From: Rheum nobile
Taxonomy: Eukaryota > Streptophyta > Magnoliopsida > Caryophyllales > Polygonaceae
Direction: 5' to 3'
Length of the DNA: 64,000 bases
Assembly (NCBI GenBank): GCA_027886185.1
Contig: WOAB01000760.1
Span: 248,001-312,000, forward strand
A program made the translations under genes and the position numbers. Of the stretch, positions 44,310 through 54,770 are shown piece by piece (the stretch's first letter is position 1; each line of letters starts with the position of its first letter). Under the pieces are notes generated by a model. That model ran no database searches. It had not been told where the DNA came from and saw only the letters and a list, made by a program, of their open reading frames with translations.

Positions 44310-45725
44310 CAAGGTTATGATATAGAAACGCATTATCTCAATATTTTGTTAAGGGACTTAAGCATGCAATGGTTATCTCAATATTCTGTTAAAATAATAA
44401 AGCATTCAAAATGCAATAATTAAATGTGATCCTAGTATGGCCCATAAAAATTGAAAGTAAAGATCTAATCTTCATGGGTCTTGTTCCTCTTGGATCTCCA
44501 TCCTTGGTACCCTCTATGGATCTCCATCCACTGGTCTTCTTAGGATCTTCTCTTCTTGTGTTACATATTTTTCTACATAATCTAATGCATATCGTTATAT
44601 TTTCTTGTACACGATATGCAGATCGTGTACAAGAAAACATAACGATACGCATATCGTATTTTCTATCCTAAGTGGTCCATACTAGTCACCTCATGCAATC
44701 AATAATATCATAAAATAGACATGCAATAATAATATCAAATATTATCAATAATATTAATCTAATTAATAACAATCATGACATAAATAATTTAAAATCAAAT
44801 TCTTTATTCAAATTAAAATCATTATATAGAATTAATCATAATTAATTATTAAAATGCATTATTGGATAAGATATGCATAAACAAGATAAGATATCAAATA
44901 TCCTTATCTTAATCTACTGGGAATCTATCCTAACAACTTTTAGAAAATTATATATTGTAGATAATATCAAGTATTATCCAATTAGATAAATAAGATCTTA
45001 TCTTAAAGTTTAGGAAATTATCCTAAAACGCCAAATCTACCCAACCAGACCGAGTCGCGCCCGAGTCAAACCCGGACCGACCCATACCCACCGAACCACG
45101 CAAACCCACCTGGACCCAGCCCAGACCGGCCAGCACCCGCGCAACCGCAAAACCTGGTCCAACCCGGTCTGGACCGCGCCTACGCAGACCGTAGAACCAG
45201 ATCCAACCCGGTCTGGATCGCGCGGACCTGAATCGCGCCTGCGCAGACTGTGGTTCTGCACAGTGCATAAACATGGTCCGATAGGCTCATCCCATGAGCC
45301 GAGTTCGGTCCATCGACTGTGGCCTGCGACATGTGGGCTCATCCCCATGACCGGGTTCGCGTCCGGTTCGAATCTGTTTGTTTTTTTCAGAAAATTAAAA
45401 AAAAAATCAGAATTAATAAAAAAAAAAATAGAATTTTGGATAATTGATCCATCTTATGAAAATCAAAATCTTCATCTAATGATTTAAAACATGTCAAAAA
45501 CCATATCTCTTGCATAATTAAATCACATGAATCAAGTATGAGTAGAATAATTTTTCATGCATACTTGTTCATAAAGTTCTTCAACCTTACTAATCCAATC
45601 AATTAAAAACAGAATTTTAATCATGCAAATTAACCTACATATCAATTTTCCACTTAATTTGAATCAAGACATGCGTCAAAATTAAAACTTGAAACTTGAT
45701 CAAATGAATTTATGCAAGAGGCAAT
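44310..45725 (-). other. COP leader, primer-proximal part
   Basis: Non-coding leader of the copia element. Contains a long palindrome (44591-44646), an AT-rich stretch, and a GC-rich part (about 45035-45350) with an imperfect duplication around CCAACCCGGTCTGGA. Small ORFs on both strands here have no recognisable content. Confidence 0.65.
44591..44646. repeat. Near-perfect palindrome in the COP leader
   Basis: 25-bp arms (44591-44615 and 44622-44646) with one mismatch and a 6-base loop. Core TCTTGTACACGAT / ATCGTGTACAAGA. Confidence 0.85.
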
Positions 45726-45733
45726 TGATACCA
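45726..45733 (-). other. COP primer-binding site
   Basis: Minus strand TGGTATCA, one base from the LTR end, as in many copia elements primed by initiator Met tRNA. The match stops after eight bases. Confidence 0.65.
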
Positions 45734-45734
45734 C

Positions 45735-46015
45735 TGTAGGGATTTAGATGCTTAAAGCGGAATTTTAGGAAACGTTTTCCTAACATCTAACCAAGGATCT
45801 CATGCATAAACCAAATAGATCATAGATAAGAAGAATTAATTACCTCTTGATGCGTGTTTGAATCTTCCTAGAATGGGGAGATTAGAGCCTCAAGTATGAC
45901 TCTTCTAGTTGGTCCACCCGAGTATGGATCTGGATCGCCTAGGGCTCGATTGCTAGAACGAAGGCGAACGAGGGAGAACTCCAGGGAGAGGGGCAACCGT
46001 GTGGTTGTGTATGTT
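45735..46015 (-). repeat. COP 5' LTR, truncated
   Basis: Begins TGTAGGGATTTAG beside the primer site and is cut after 281 bp by the ATH3 LTR. The other end is not seen. Confidence 0.7.
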
Positions 46016-47267
46016 TGACGGGACTGAAGTCGTTATGCCTTATCAATGTAATCCTTAAAAACTTAACTAAGTATAGTAGGCAAGCAAGGGTCGAATTCCA
46101 CAGGGAGGTAGCAATCTTTCTTAGTGCACAAGTTGTATGTCAAAGGTAACAAAGGGGGGTTTTTAGTTTTTTTGCAATAACAAAGTAAATAAAAGCAAAG
46201 GGTTGTAATCAATTGGGAAAGGTAACTTAGCCAGACAAATATCCACCATTTATTTGATTGATCCTAGATTATCTTTATTCTTTCCTATGAATATTCCTGT
46301 CCCTATTCTGAAATAGTTACCAGTCCAACTAGTCCTGGTAACCTTAACTATCGAACGCACAAGAAACTATCAAGATTTAGAACAACAACAGCATGAAGCA
46401 TATGAGTTTACGAGTATACATGTAACACCACAACTTGCAGCATTTAACACATAATCATATCTCTTCACAATAAACTAGTCCAACTAGTCCTAGAATATCA
46501 TGTTTGCTACACAAGATAAGGGATTTCAACCCGAAATATCCAAACCCTAACAATATACAATTACTAATATCAACTAGGTGATCAAGCCAGTCAAATCAGC
46601 GAGAATCAATAGGAATAAGCACAAATAGAAGAGATATAATCAAAGGAAATGAAATAGAATTATAATCTCACAATCAAATCAAACGAAGGCTCCAATCGTC
46701 GGACTAAGCAAAAGTTGCTTAGTTCTTCATAGTCTTGAAACGTAAAACTCAAAGGGAAAAACAATGCGTAGAATAATTCGATAATGAAAAGAGGCTGTTA
46801 GCAACTAGGTTATAAAACCCTAGCAAAACCTAAAGCTAAAGATAACAATTAACATCTAAAAGGAAATAACAAAATAAAAGAAATAAAAAAAGGAAATAAA
46901 GTAAAGCAAAATCTCCGGACGAAACTTTGATGCGTCTGATGAATAGTTTTCCGCGACCGCGGATGAATTTCCACAACCGCGAAAAAGCCTCTGTTTAATT
47001 CGTTGTTCGTCATATTTCCGCGACCGCAGCGGTGACTTCCGCGACCGCGGAAAAGCTCTTGTAGCTTCTCTTCAGCACCAGTCGTGGTCTTCTCTCGTGG
47101 CTTTCTCCTTCATCTTCTTAAGTATTCAATTTTACTCTTCAAAACCACCAAAACCATACTTCTACTCCTCAACTTCATTCTCCCACATAATGCTCTAAAC
47201 ACATCCAAATGGTACCTAAAACACCGATAACCACTCCTAGTTAAACCCTACAAAATAGCGCTCATCA
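46016..47267 (-). repeat. ATH3 3' LTR
   Basis: 1252 bp, TGACGGGACTG to CTCATCA. Related to the ATH1/ATH2 LTRs at the start and near the end. Carries its own palindrome type (TTCCGCGACCGCGGAA and variants) at about 46950-47055. Confidence 0.85.
46950..47055. repeat. GC-rich palindrome cluster, third type, ATH3 LTR
   Basis: Copies of TCCGCGACCGCGGA at about 46950 and 47038, with degenerate copies between (CCACAACCGCGAAAA, TCCGCGACCGCAGCGG). It occupies the same LTR region as the CACCGC clusters of ATH1 and ATH2. Confidence 0.78.
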
Positions 47268-47771
47268 AATTCCCCCATGCTTAAACTTTGCTCGTCCTCG
47301 AGTAAGCTAATATAAACCTACTCCTCCAATGAAATACCCAAGGTCTCAGGAAGCACAGCAAAATCATCTCCACTAAGAACTGCACCTAAACATGAATCTC
47401 CAAGGCACCAACACAATCAATCACAACATATAACATACAAGCTTAAAGGAAAGCAGAGTACTTTTCCCAAGCTTAACCCGAAGACCATAGAGTGAATAAA
47501 AATATCTAATCCTATCCTCCATCTATCTTCTTGTAACTCCCAAAGTGACCTACCCGAATCCTCCTTATATCACATCTTCTTATGTCACTACGCTAGGAAA
47601 AATGAGGAATCCTAATAATCACTCTTCTTCTTTTCACTCATTTTGCCAAGGCACCCTTTCGGGTTTTCACCAAGCCACTCATTTCATTTTTCAATAGATG
47701 GGCTCACATAAACTCACATCACTCTTGACCTCTTATCAACCCAACCTAATGCTGGTCCAAACCACCTGCTT
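47268..47771 (-). mobile_element. ATH3 truncated interior: polypurine tract and 3' region
   Basis: Minus strand AAGCATGGGGGAATT borders the LTR. The rest matches the ATH1/ATH2 3' region up to ACCACCTGCTT at 47771, where homology ends abruptly. No coding part remains. Confidence 0.78.
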
Positions 47772-48019
47772 GGGAAAACCACACAAGAGGAATATACTTC
47801 CATCACCATTTTAGCCTTTCTCTGAGCTATAGACCTCCACAGCCTCTGAAGCAAAGGAGCCTTTAAGAGTATTGCTCGAAGAGATCTCAAGTTGTACTCA
47901 ACAAGAACCATCTCTAGTCCTATCGCCCATACACAAAATGGGAGCAGAAACAAGAAATTAGGGGCAAGCTTGGGATGATTTGTCATTGTAAGGAGGAACA
48001 TCAAGGATTTTAGTTGCAT
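47772..48019 (-). other. Unrecognised coding-like fragment
   Basis: A minus ORF from 48019 reads about 80 residues with a hydrophobic segment (NFLFLLPFCVWAIGLEMVLV) and a basic helix-like end (LWRSIAQRKAKMVMEVY) before running into ATH3 sequence. It may be a fragment of a host gene exon; I do not recognise it. Confidence 0.3.
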
Positions 48020-48059
48020 TTGGCCGTGAAAGGCAAATGGATTGAGATGATTTAGAGAA

Positions 48060-48940
48060 TTAGTTTGATGTATAAATTATAAGCTAATATATATATTTTT
48101 ATATTTTGTTTATTTTCAAGTGTTATTTAAGGGTTATTTTTAAGAATCACTATATGTAGCTTTATTATATTATAATAAATTATATATATTCTCAATTGAT
48201 AGGTATGTGATATACATTCAAAATTTTGTGAAAGATTTTCAAAATTTTGTGAAATAGTTGATTATGCAAGAGTTATTAACTTTTTTGAGATATTGTCACA
48301 AAACAACAAATATGTGCATGTTATGACATCTTAGATTTAAAAAATGATTAATGTATATATACAATAAAATTAAAAAATTATAACACCTTATTATAGTTTA
48401 AAATTGCTTATTTATTATGGTTTTATTTGTATATTCCTATTCATGAATTCTAATTATTATTTTTAGAACTTATTTATAAAAAAATGACTTTAAATTTAAA
48501 AAATAAATCCTAACAAATAAATTATGAACAAAAACGTAGTAACTAAATTTAGAATATTATGAAATTTAAATTATTTTTAATTTTTTCATATATTTGTCTT
48601 TATATCATGTTATAAAAGATAATAAATTTGAATATAAAATACAAATTTTTTAATTTACATTTGTTTAGTCTCATCATCTTTAATTTATGGGAATTATAAA
48701 ATTTGGTTGATATTAATAAATTTATTATTTTCAAAATACTTAGTTTAGAAAAAGAAAATATGCTTGATAATAAATGAGTATATTTATTGCATGGAAAAAA
48801 CTAAGTTTTTATATATTATAGATGTTTGAAAATAATTAAGCTTACAATATGTAAATATTCAAAATATATGTTTGAACAACCCACTAAATTAAAACATAGA
48901 TTATAAGGCGATCTGAGTCACTACATTGAAGAGCCTCCCT
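48060..48940. other. AT-rich stretch, nothing recognised
   Basis: Very AT-rich, no long ORF, no LTR ends or clear inverted repeats seen. Confidence 0.6.
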
Positions 48941-49705
48941 CCCGTCACGGGTTATCGCCCGTGAATCCACCATGTTCTCCAAATCGGGTGACGTGTGACC
49001 CCAGAAGGCGTGAAAGTAGGATCAGATCCACATTTGTAAAAAATCATATAATTGTTAGCATTTGTACTTACAATTTGTAAAGCCAGAAAAATTAAACTAT
49101 TACCCTCAGAAGCAGCGGACATCCGGTCAATCATTGTGCCTAGGCCCGCGATGCCTGACCCAAATTCTGGTACAGGTTGGCCAGGACACCAACACCCCAG
49201 GCATAACGGACGGTGCGGTCGTGGTCGAGGAGGAGCGACATATACTTCGTCTTCACCTTCTGCCCCGACTTGTCTGTGAAGACGGTACTTCCTAACAGCA
49301 TGAGCAAGTACATTAAAGCTATATGACGCTCATCCCTGAAATTAGTAACATTAATTTAATTAAAAAATATATTAAAAATAATTAAAAACCCTAATATTAA
49401 TAAAACTACAAATATATCACCCCTGGGCCGCTTGACATAATAAGGTACACCGATTCTTCAACATTGTGTTGACCGCAAAGCTGCAAGATGAAAAAACAAA
49501 TAAAACCAAATAAGTTTATAATAACATTTTGCTCGTCGGCGGCATCGACATCAGACATGGACACGTCGCTGCTATCATCCCTGAGATTCGACATAGATGC
49601 ATCGTCTCCCGTGTCGCCCTCCTGAGTAGCATCCAGTCGTAGACCCAAATCCACCGCACCTCCATCGCCCTGTCGGGGCGATCTTGTGACCCACCGTTGT
49701 CCCAT
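48941..49705 (-). pseudogene. Plant mobile domain (PMD) gene fragment, MAIN-like
   Basis: Minus strand about 49327-49155 reads ALMYLLMLLGSTVFTDKSG, then MSLLLDHDRTVRYAWGVGVL and ANLYQNLGQASRA: the typical PMD core, in which a leucine-rich helix, a TxFxDKS motif, a Y-x-WG motif and a LYxxLG motif follow each other. The frame then meets a TAG and a TGA before LTGCPLLLR, so it is decayed or misspliced. A TTTCAG acceptor precedes GGATGAGCG near 49338. An upstream ORF, 49705-49406, rich in Asp/Ser, may be an earlier exon. PMD proteins occur as host genes (MAIN/MAIL1-like) and inside transposons; which applies here is open. Confidence 0.65.
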
Positions 49706-49739
49706 CCAACAGGACCTTCTGTACGGATATCACACTAAA

Positions 49740-50330
49740 TGCAACGATTGTTGTATCACCTTTTTACGAATTTTGAAAAAATAAATTAAGTTTTATATTC
49801 AAAATTTTTATTTACTTATTTAAACAAATAATTAAATATTGAAATAGAATAATTACTTATATACATAAATAGAATAATTCCTTAGTTAAATAGAATAATT
49901 ACTCATTTAAATAGATTAATTCCTTTTTACCCATTAAATGCTTTGATTTAATAACAAGTTATTTTCCTTTTTACTTCACGTTGTAGAATTAACTTTATTA
50001 CAATTCCTAATTTGTTAGAACAATTTCACAAATTTATATTTTTATCATTTCAATTTAATAAATTATTTCATTTAATTGCAAAATTAAAATTTTAATTAGC
50101 ATAAATGTCTATCAATTATTCACCAAAATACCTATCACGCATATAATATTAAAAAAACATATAATTGTATAAATTCATTCTAATCTATCATTGAACTATT
50201 CATGTTGTACAATTTAATTTATCATACATTAATGTATCCTAAACATTTAATATCGCTATTCAAATAACATAAAATACATACGTAATTATTTCGGTTAAAA
50301 ATCGTTATAAAGCACATACATGTCGTAGAC
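49740..50330. other. AT-rich stretch, nothing recognised
   Basis: No ORF, LTR boundary or repeat array seen. Confidence 0.55.
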
Positions 50331-51072
50331 CTCCTCGTCGTATTGCCCCGGAAGGCGTATCGTCGGAAGCCATAATGGAATTCCCGCCTTGAGTCCGGAG
50401 CTCTCAAATCCCGCAAACGCGGGCATCCTCATCCACCTCGACTGGAGCTGACACCGCCACCGCTAATGTGATACCCCGTAATTTTGTAAGGCTATTTTGG
50501 AATTTTGGGATTTTTCCCGAACGCCCGTTTGGTACGTCGGATTTAATTCTGAGAGCTTAAGACATTCTGTAATGTGCTCTGCCACTGTAATATTTTTCTC
50601 AGTGAAATAACATACAGTCGACGCATTTTGGGAGTTAATACTCGTTCGTGTACGAATATATTTAACACGGGGTTAAGATTATTGCCCAAGAGTTATCATC
50701 CAATGGGCACTAAAGTACAAGTTTGTTATCCTAAGGTTTTTATCCAAGAGGCAAAGTGCAAGGTTATTACCCAAGGGATGGGAAGGAAGCTTCCTATCAC
50801 ATTCCTCCCCCTTGGATTTGCCTATATAAGGATGGCTTGGGAGGAAGAGAGAGGGCCAGTTTCATAAGCTCTCAAACTCTCAAAAACGCTCCCAAGGAAA
50901 ACGCTCTCTTCGGAAAAGCTCAAGTCGAACGTCGGAGCTCGTTTGGTGTCGTTTTCGGTGGCCAAGAGAAGCTTGGGAGGCCCTTAGAAGCCTAGAAACC
51001 ATGCAAGGCGAAAGACGAGCCAAACCGATCGTCGAGGGTGAGTTTTTCCTCTCGTATTTCAGTTTCTGTTTA

Positions 51073-51305
51073 GCGACGACGACCGCCAGATAGAGGCGGC
51101 GACCGCCGGCTTGAAGGCGGCGACTGTCGGCCAGAACACGGCGCCCGCCGTGATGAGCCCGGCGACCGCCGTGATGAGCCCGGCGACCGCCGTGATGAGC
51201 CCGGCGACCGCCGTGAAGATGTGGCCACCGCCGTTAGGAGCCGTGAAGAGCAGCGCCCGCAGCATTTGGGCGGCGCCCGCCGCAAGTGGGACGGCGCCCG
51301 CCGCA
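51073..51305. repeat. GC-rich palindrome array, TK3 5' LTR
   Basis: About ten GGCGACCGCC or GGCGCCCGCC units, including three consecutive 21-bp units of CCCGGCGACCGCCGTGATGAG at about 51159-51221. The 3' LTR array (57826-58057) differs in several units. Confidence 0.88.
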
Positions 51306-52097
51306 AGTTTGGTTGTTGGCCGGTTGCTGTCGTGGCTTCCGTGGCCTTCGTTCGGGTTTCGTTTCCTTCGATTCCTTTCGTTCCTTCTTAGGTTCGTATT
51401 GTTGGTTGTCGAATCTAACTTAGGGTTTCTTTATGGGTCGATCCGAAGGAATCTGTGCTGCCAGATCTGTCCCTGTGTCGAGCCCGGGATCCCGTCGTTA
51501 GACTTCATTCAAACTCTGCGGACTCAGGCAAGTGGCGGTTCGCTCTTGCTCATCGTTCCATATTTACATTAGTTATCAGTTGTTTATCTGAGAAATTAAT
51601 TTGGAATGATTATCTATGTTTGTCTGGAAATGGTTTTATAAACTGTTTTGGAAAATCATATAATAGGTTGTATATCTGCTAGAACGACGCTATTATCTGT
51701 GATCGCCTTTCGGGCATTTATGTGGATTTATCTGAACTATTGTTGTGCTTGAACTGTTAGTTAGCACGAGTATTCGTAGGAACGTCTGGACTCTGAGAAG
51801 TTCGTTCGTTTCTTTATAACTGTAAAGGGCGATCAAGACCCTGCGATAGTAGAAGTTTGGACTCTGGGAGGTTCATTCTTTTAAGGGTGAGCAAGACCCT
51901 GCGATAGTAGTGGTTTGGACTCTGAGAGGTTCATTCCTTAAATATGTGTTCTGTGTAACAGGGCATATATAATTAAAAGGTTATAACGTGTTGATCGTTT
52001 TGGAATTAAATAAGATAAGTGCCCGTGTGCACATAATTAATAAACCTTCGGCGAGTAGTGCAGCTAAGTAAATAGTACAGCTAGGAAAGCTCGTCTC

Positions 52098-52311
52098 GAC
52101 TTTGATCATAGTACGTTTTTCTTCCAATCTGGATTCGCTGTAAGCGATGAGGTTGGTTGTAAACCGAAGCATCTCAGTCAGCTTTTAAATCATTATATGA
52201 TCTAGACTTTGATCATAGTACATTCTCTTTCCGATCTGGATTCGTTGTAAGCGGTGAGGTTGGTCGTGAACCGAAGCATCTCAATCAGCTTTTAAATCAT
52301 TGTTGTTTGAT
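52098..52311. repeat. 107-bp tandem duplication in TK3 LTR
   Basis: Units start GACTTTGATCATAGTAC at 52098 and 52205, each running through the CCGAAGCATCTCA segment that is single in TK1. Also present at 58850-59063, so it predates insertion. Confidence 0.85.
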
Positions 52312-53009
52312 TCTTAAACATTCAAAATTTGTCATATTTCCTTAAAGACTCATTTCTGTTGGAGTCTTCTTTCGGGTCGATTTTTGTGAAGATTCAGTCT
52401 TCCAGAATCTTCTCTTGTGCATACCTCTTGTTGTTATTCAGTAGAAGTGTGAAGGTTGATCATCGTTATCTGTTATTATTCGAGAAACGATGAGTCTAAC
52501 ATAATACAACTACTTCGAACCTTCTGCTTTGTACCCTTGCTAGTCTATTCAATTAGACTAACCCACGAACATTGTTCTCCGCATGTGGGCTGGTGTCATC
52601 CGTTCGATTCGGCACATTAGATAGAGTGTGGTTGAGAAGACTAGAAGGACTCTGGAGTCGACGGTGGTTTTCCGATGTTTTAATAATTTCTTTAAATCAG
52701 GTTGAGATCTTTTGGGCAAGGTATTTTATAAAGACTTCCGCTGTACTCTGTTTACATTTTCTAAGACTTTCGTTGTATTTGTTTAAACTCAGTGTTTGGC
52801 CTATTCGGGATTGGGTTGTAATCCCGTAACTCAGGTTTCATTTAAATGGTGTTATGATCTGATTTGAATGCTTTGATCATTATGTATCAATTGTATTTCA
52901 TAATTTGTATTTAAACCGGTAAAGCCTTGGGTGACCTTGGTAAGGAACACTGGGGTCACTAGCGGTAATACCTTTCCAAATGGGTTAAGATTTGGGGGTG
53001 TTACAGTTG

Positions 53010-53021
53010 TGGTATCAGAGC
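53010..53021 (+). other. TK3 primer-binding site (initiator Met tRNA)
   Basis: TGGTATCAGAGC, four bases after the LTR. Confidence 0.92.
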
Positions 53022-53182
53022 TAAAGTTTATAAAACGAGTTGGGTATTTGAAAACCATTTACTCGTTTTCGATTGAAAGGTAGTTTCAAAAGGCTCTGAG
53101 TTTAAAAATAAAAACGGTGTTTTTATTTTCAACCGTTCATAGTCATGTCTTCTGTATAGTCTGATATAGTAAGCTCGCTTCT

Positions 53183-53332
53183 ATGTCTAGAAAGACTAAT
53201 TCCTTTCCCGTTGCCCCACTAGATATGGGTGCATTCTGTTCTCTTCAGAGGACCCCAGGAGAAGCCGAGGTGGTTTCACAATCTCCAGTTAGCCTTGATT
53301 CTCAGTTCGCTCGTTGTGATTTGAGGTTATAG
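53183..53332 (+). CDS. TK3 short leader ORF
   Basis: 49 codons from MSRKTNSFPVAP to a TAG. The ATG and first seven codons are conserved in the TK1 and TK2 leaders (4626 and 30841), where the frame closes soon after. The acidic part of the TK1 accessory ORF is missing. Possibly the start of an ancestral accessory ORF; coding is unproven. Confidence 0.35.
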   Translation: MSRKTNSFPVAPLDMGAFCSLQRTPGEAEVVSQSPVSLDSQFARCDLRL

Positions 53333-53463
53333 AACCTAGTTTCTCGGCTTGAGTTCATCAATAGAAATTACCAAGTTGATCTATTCTAAGTTGATTTTAT
53401 TACGATAAGTATATCATAATGATACTAATGTGATAAAATCCTTGGAATTTGATCGGTAAACAG

Positions 53464-54770
53464 ATGGTGAACACAAGGAACGTCATCCGTGCTGGTGCTG
53501 GGCCGAGCAATGACCCCTGACCAAACCCGAGGATTGATGCAGACCCATCAGGAGAGCGTGAGTCTGTCTTCAACAATAATCCAGGAGGCAATGTCCAAGC
53601 TCAGGCCGACGCTCCAGTAGTGCTCGATGCAGCAACAGTCGCAGCAATTCGAGGGATTGTTATGCAAGCAATCACCGAGATAATGCGACCAATCGCACCT
53701 CAGGCACAAGGAGTGCCAGTACCTCCAGAGGTTCCGAGGTTTGAGGAACAAGAGAACCAGGTACTACAGGGAGGCGTGATCAGGAATAGAGTGGAATATG
53801 GCCGAGCTCTAAAGGCCATTAACTCTATGAGACCTGACAGCTATGATGGAAAAGGAGAGCCAGTCAGAGTGGCTCATTGGTTCTCACATATGGAATGGTT
53901 GTTTCGTAATGTTGAGTGCACTGAAGTGGAGAAAGTGCACATAGCTTCTCTACAGTTGAAGGAAGAAGCCAGTGAATGGTGGGAGAGTACCGGCTTAGCT
54001 GATAGCCCGGTGTTGACCTGGTCAATGTTTAAGACCAAGATGACGGACCGTTTCTTCTCTCGTGCTATGAGGGAGGAGAAACACAAGGAGTTCTTATATC
54101 CTAAGACGGATGGATTGAAGGTGACCGGGCTTGTCACTAAATTCAATCATTTGCTGCAGTATGCTGAACCAGAGATATCCAATGAGGCTCAAAAGATCTG
54201 GTACTTCCATGAATGGATGAACCCAGATATTAAACCATGGATGGTGCACCACACATGCTCTACTCTGGAGCAGTACGTGGATGCGGCTTACAAGTTGGAG
54301 GTAACTCTGGAGGAGTCAACCAGGAAGCATGATAGCCAGAGGCAAGTGGGTTTAAACGTCCCACACCACCTTCTGATTTTGCCAAGTCCAGCAAGGCAAA
54401 GACAGAAACGACTCGAGATGGGTCAACTCAGCAATCGGGTCAGAGCAAGAGTCTGATCCAATGCCATAATTGTGGTGCATCTGGGCACAAGAGTTTTGCA
54501 TGTCGGAATGAGAATAAGACTTGTTTTGGTTGTGGAAAGGAAGGACATATGCAGAGGTTATGTCGGCAGGGAATGCAGAAAGGAGCGGAGTCTCATCAGG
54601 GGTCTGTTAATCCAAACAACAGACCTAGGTTTAAACCAGCAGAGACTTCCAATCCTTCAATGCAGACAACTGCGCAGAATAAAGGGAAAGCCCCAATGGC
54701 TTCTGGAAGTCAGAGTCAACGCCTTTACGTGATGCGTGAGGCGGATGGAACCTATGCTCCTAATGCTTAG
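53464..54770 (+). pseudogene. gag: TK3 gag
   Basis: MVNTRNVIRAGAGPSNDP then TGA at 53518; open from there to 54456 through the capsid core (VAHWFSHMEWLFRNVECTE, EASEWWESTGLADSP). A deletion/frameshift near 54340 moves the knuckles (CHNCGASGHKSFAC, CFGCGKEGHMQRLC) into another frame, 54466-54770. The capsid part is still well kept compared with pol. Confidence 0.88.

Larger units (their letters stand above)
50467..53005 (+). repeat. TK3 5' LTR
   Basis: Ends shared with TK1 and TK2; middle distinct. CCTATATAAGG (about 50820) is a probable TATA box. GC-rich array at 51073-51305, degenerate ~55-60 bp repeats at about 51785-51945, a 107-bp tandem duplication from 52098, stem-loop block at 52553-52620. 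Confidence 0.94.

Noticed and set aside
49406..49705. Stand-alone gene on the minus strand
   Set aside because: Low-complexity Asp/Ser stretch with no domain; kept only as a possible exon of the PMD fragment.
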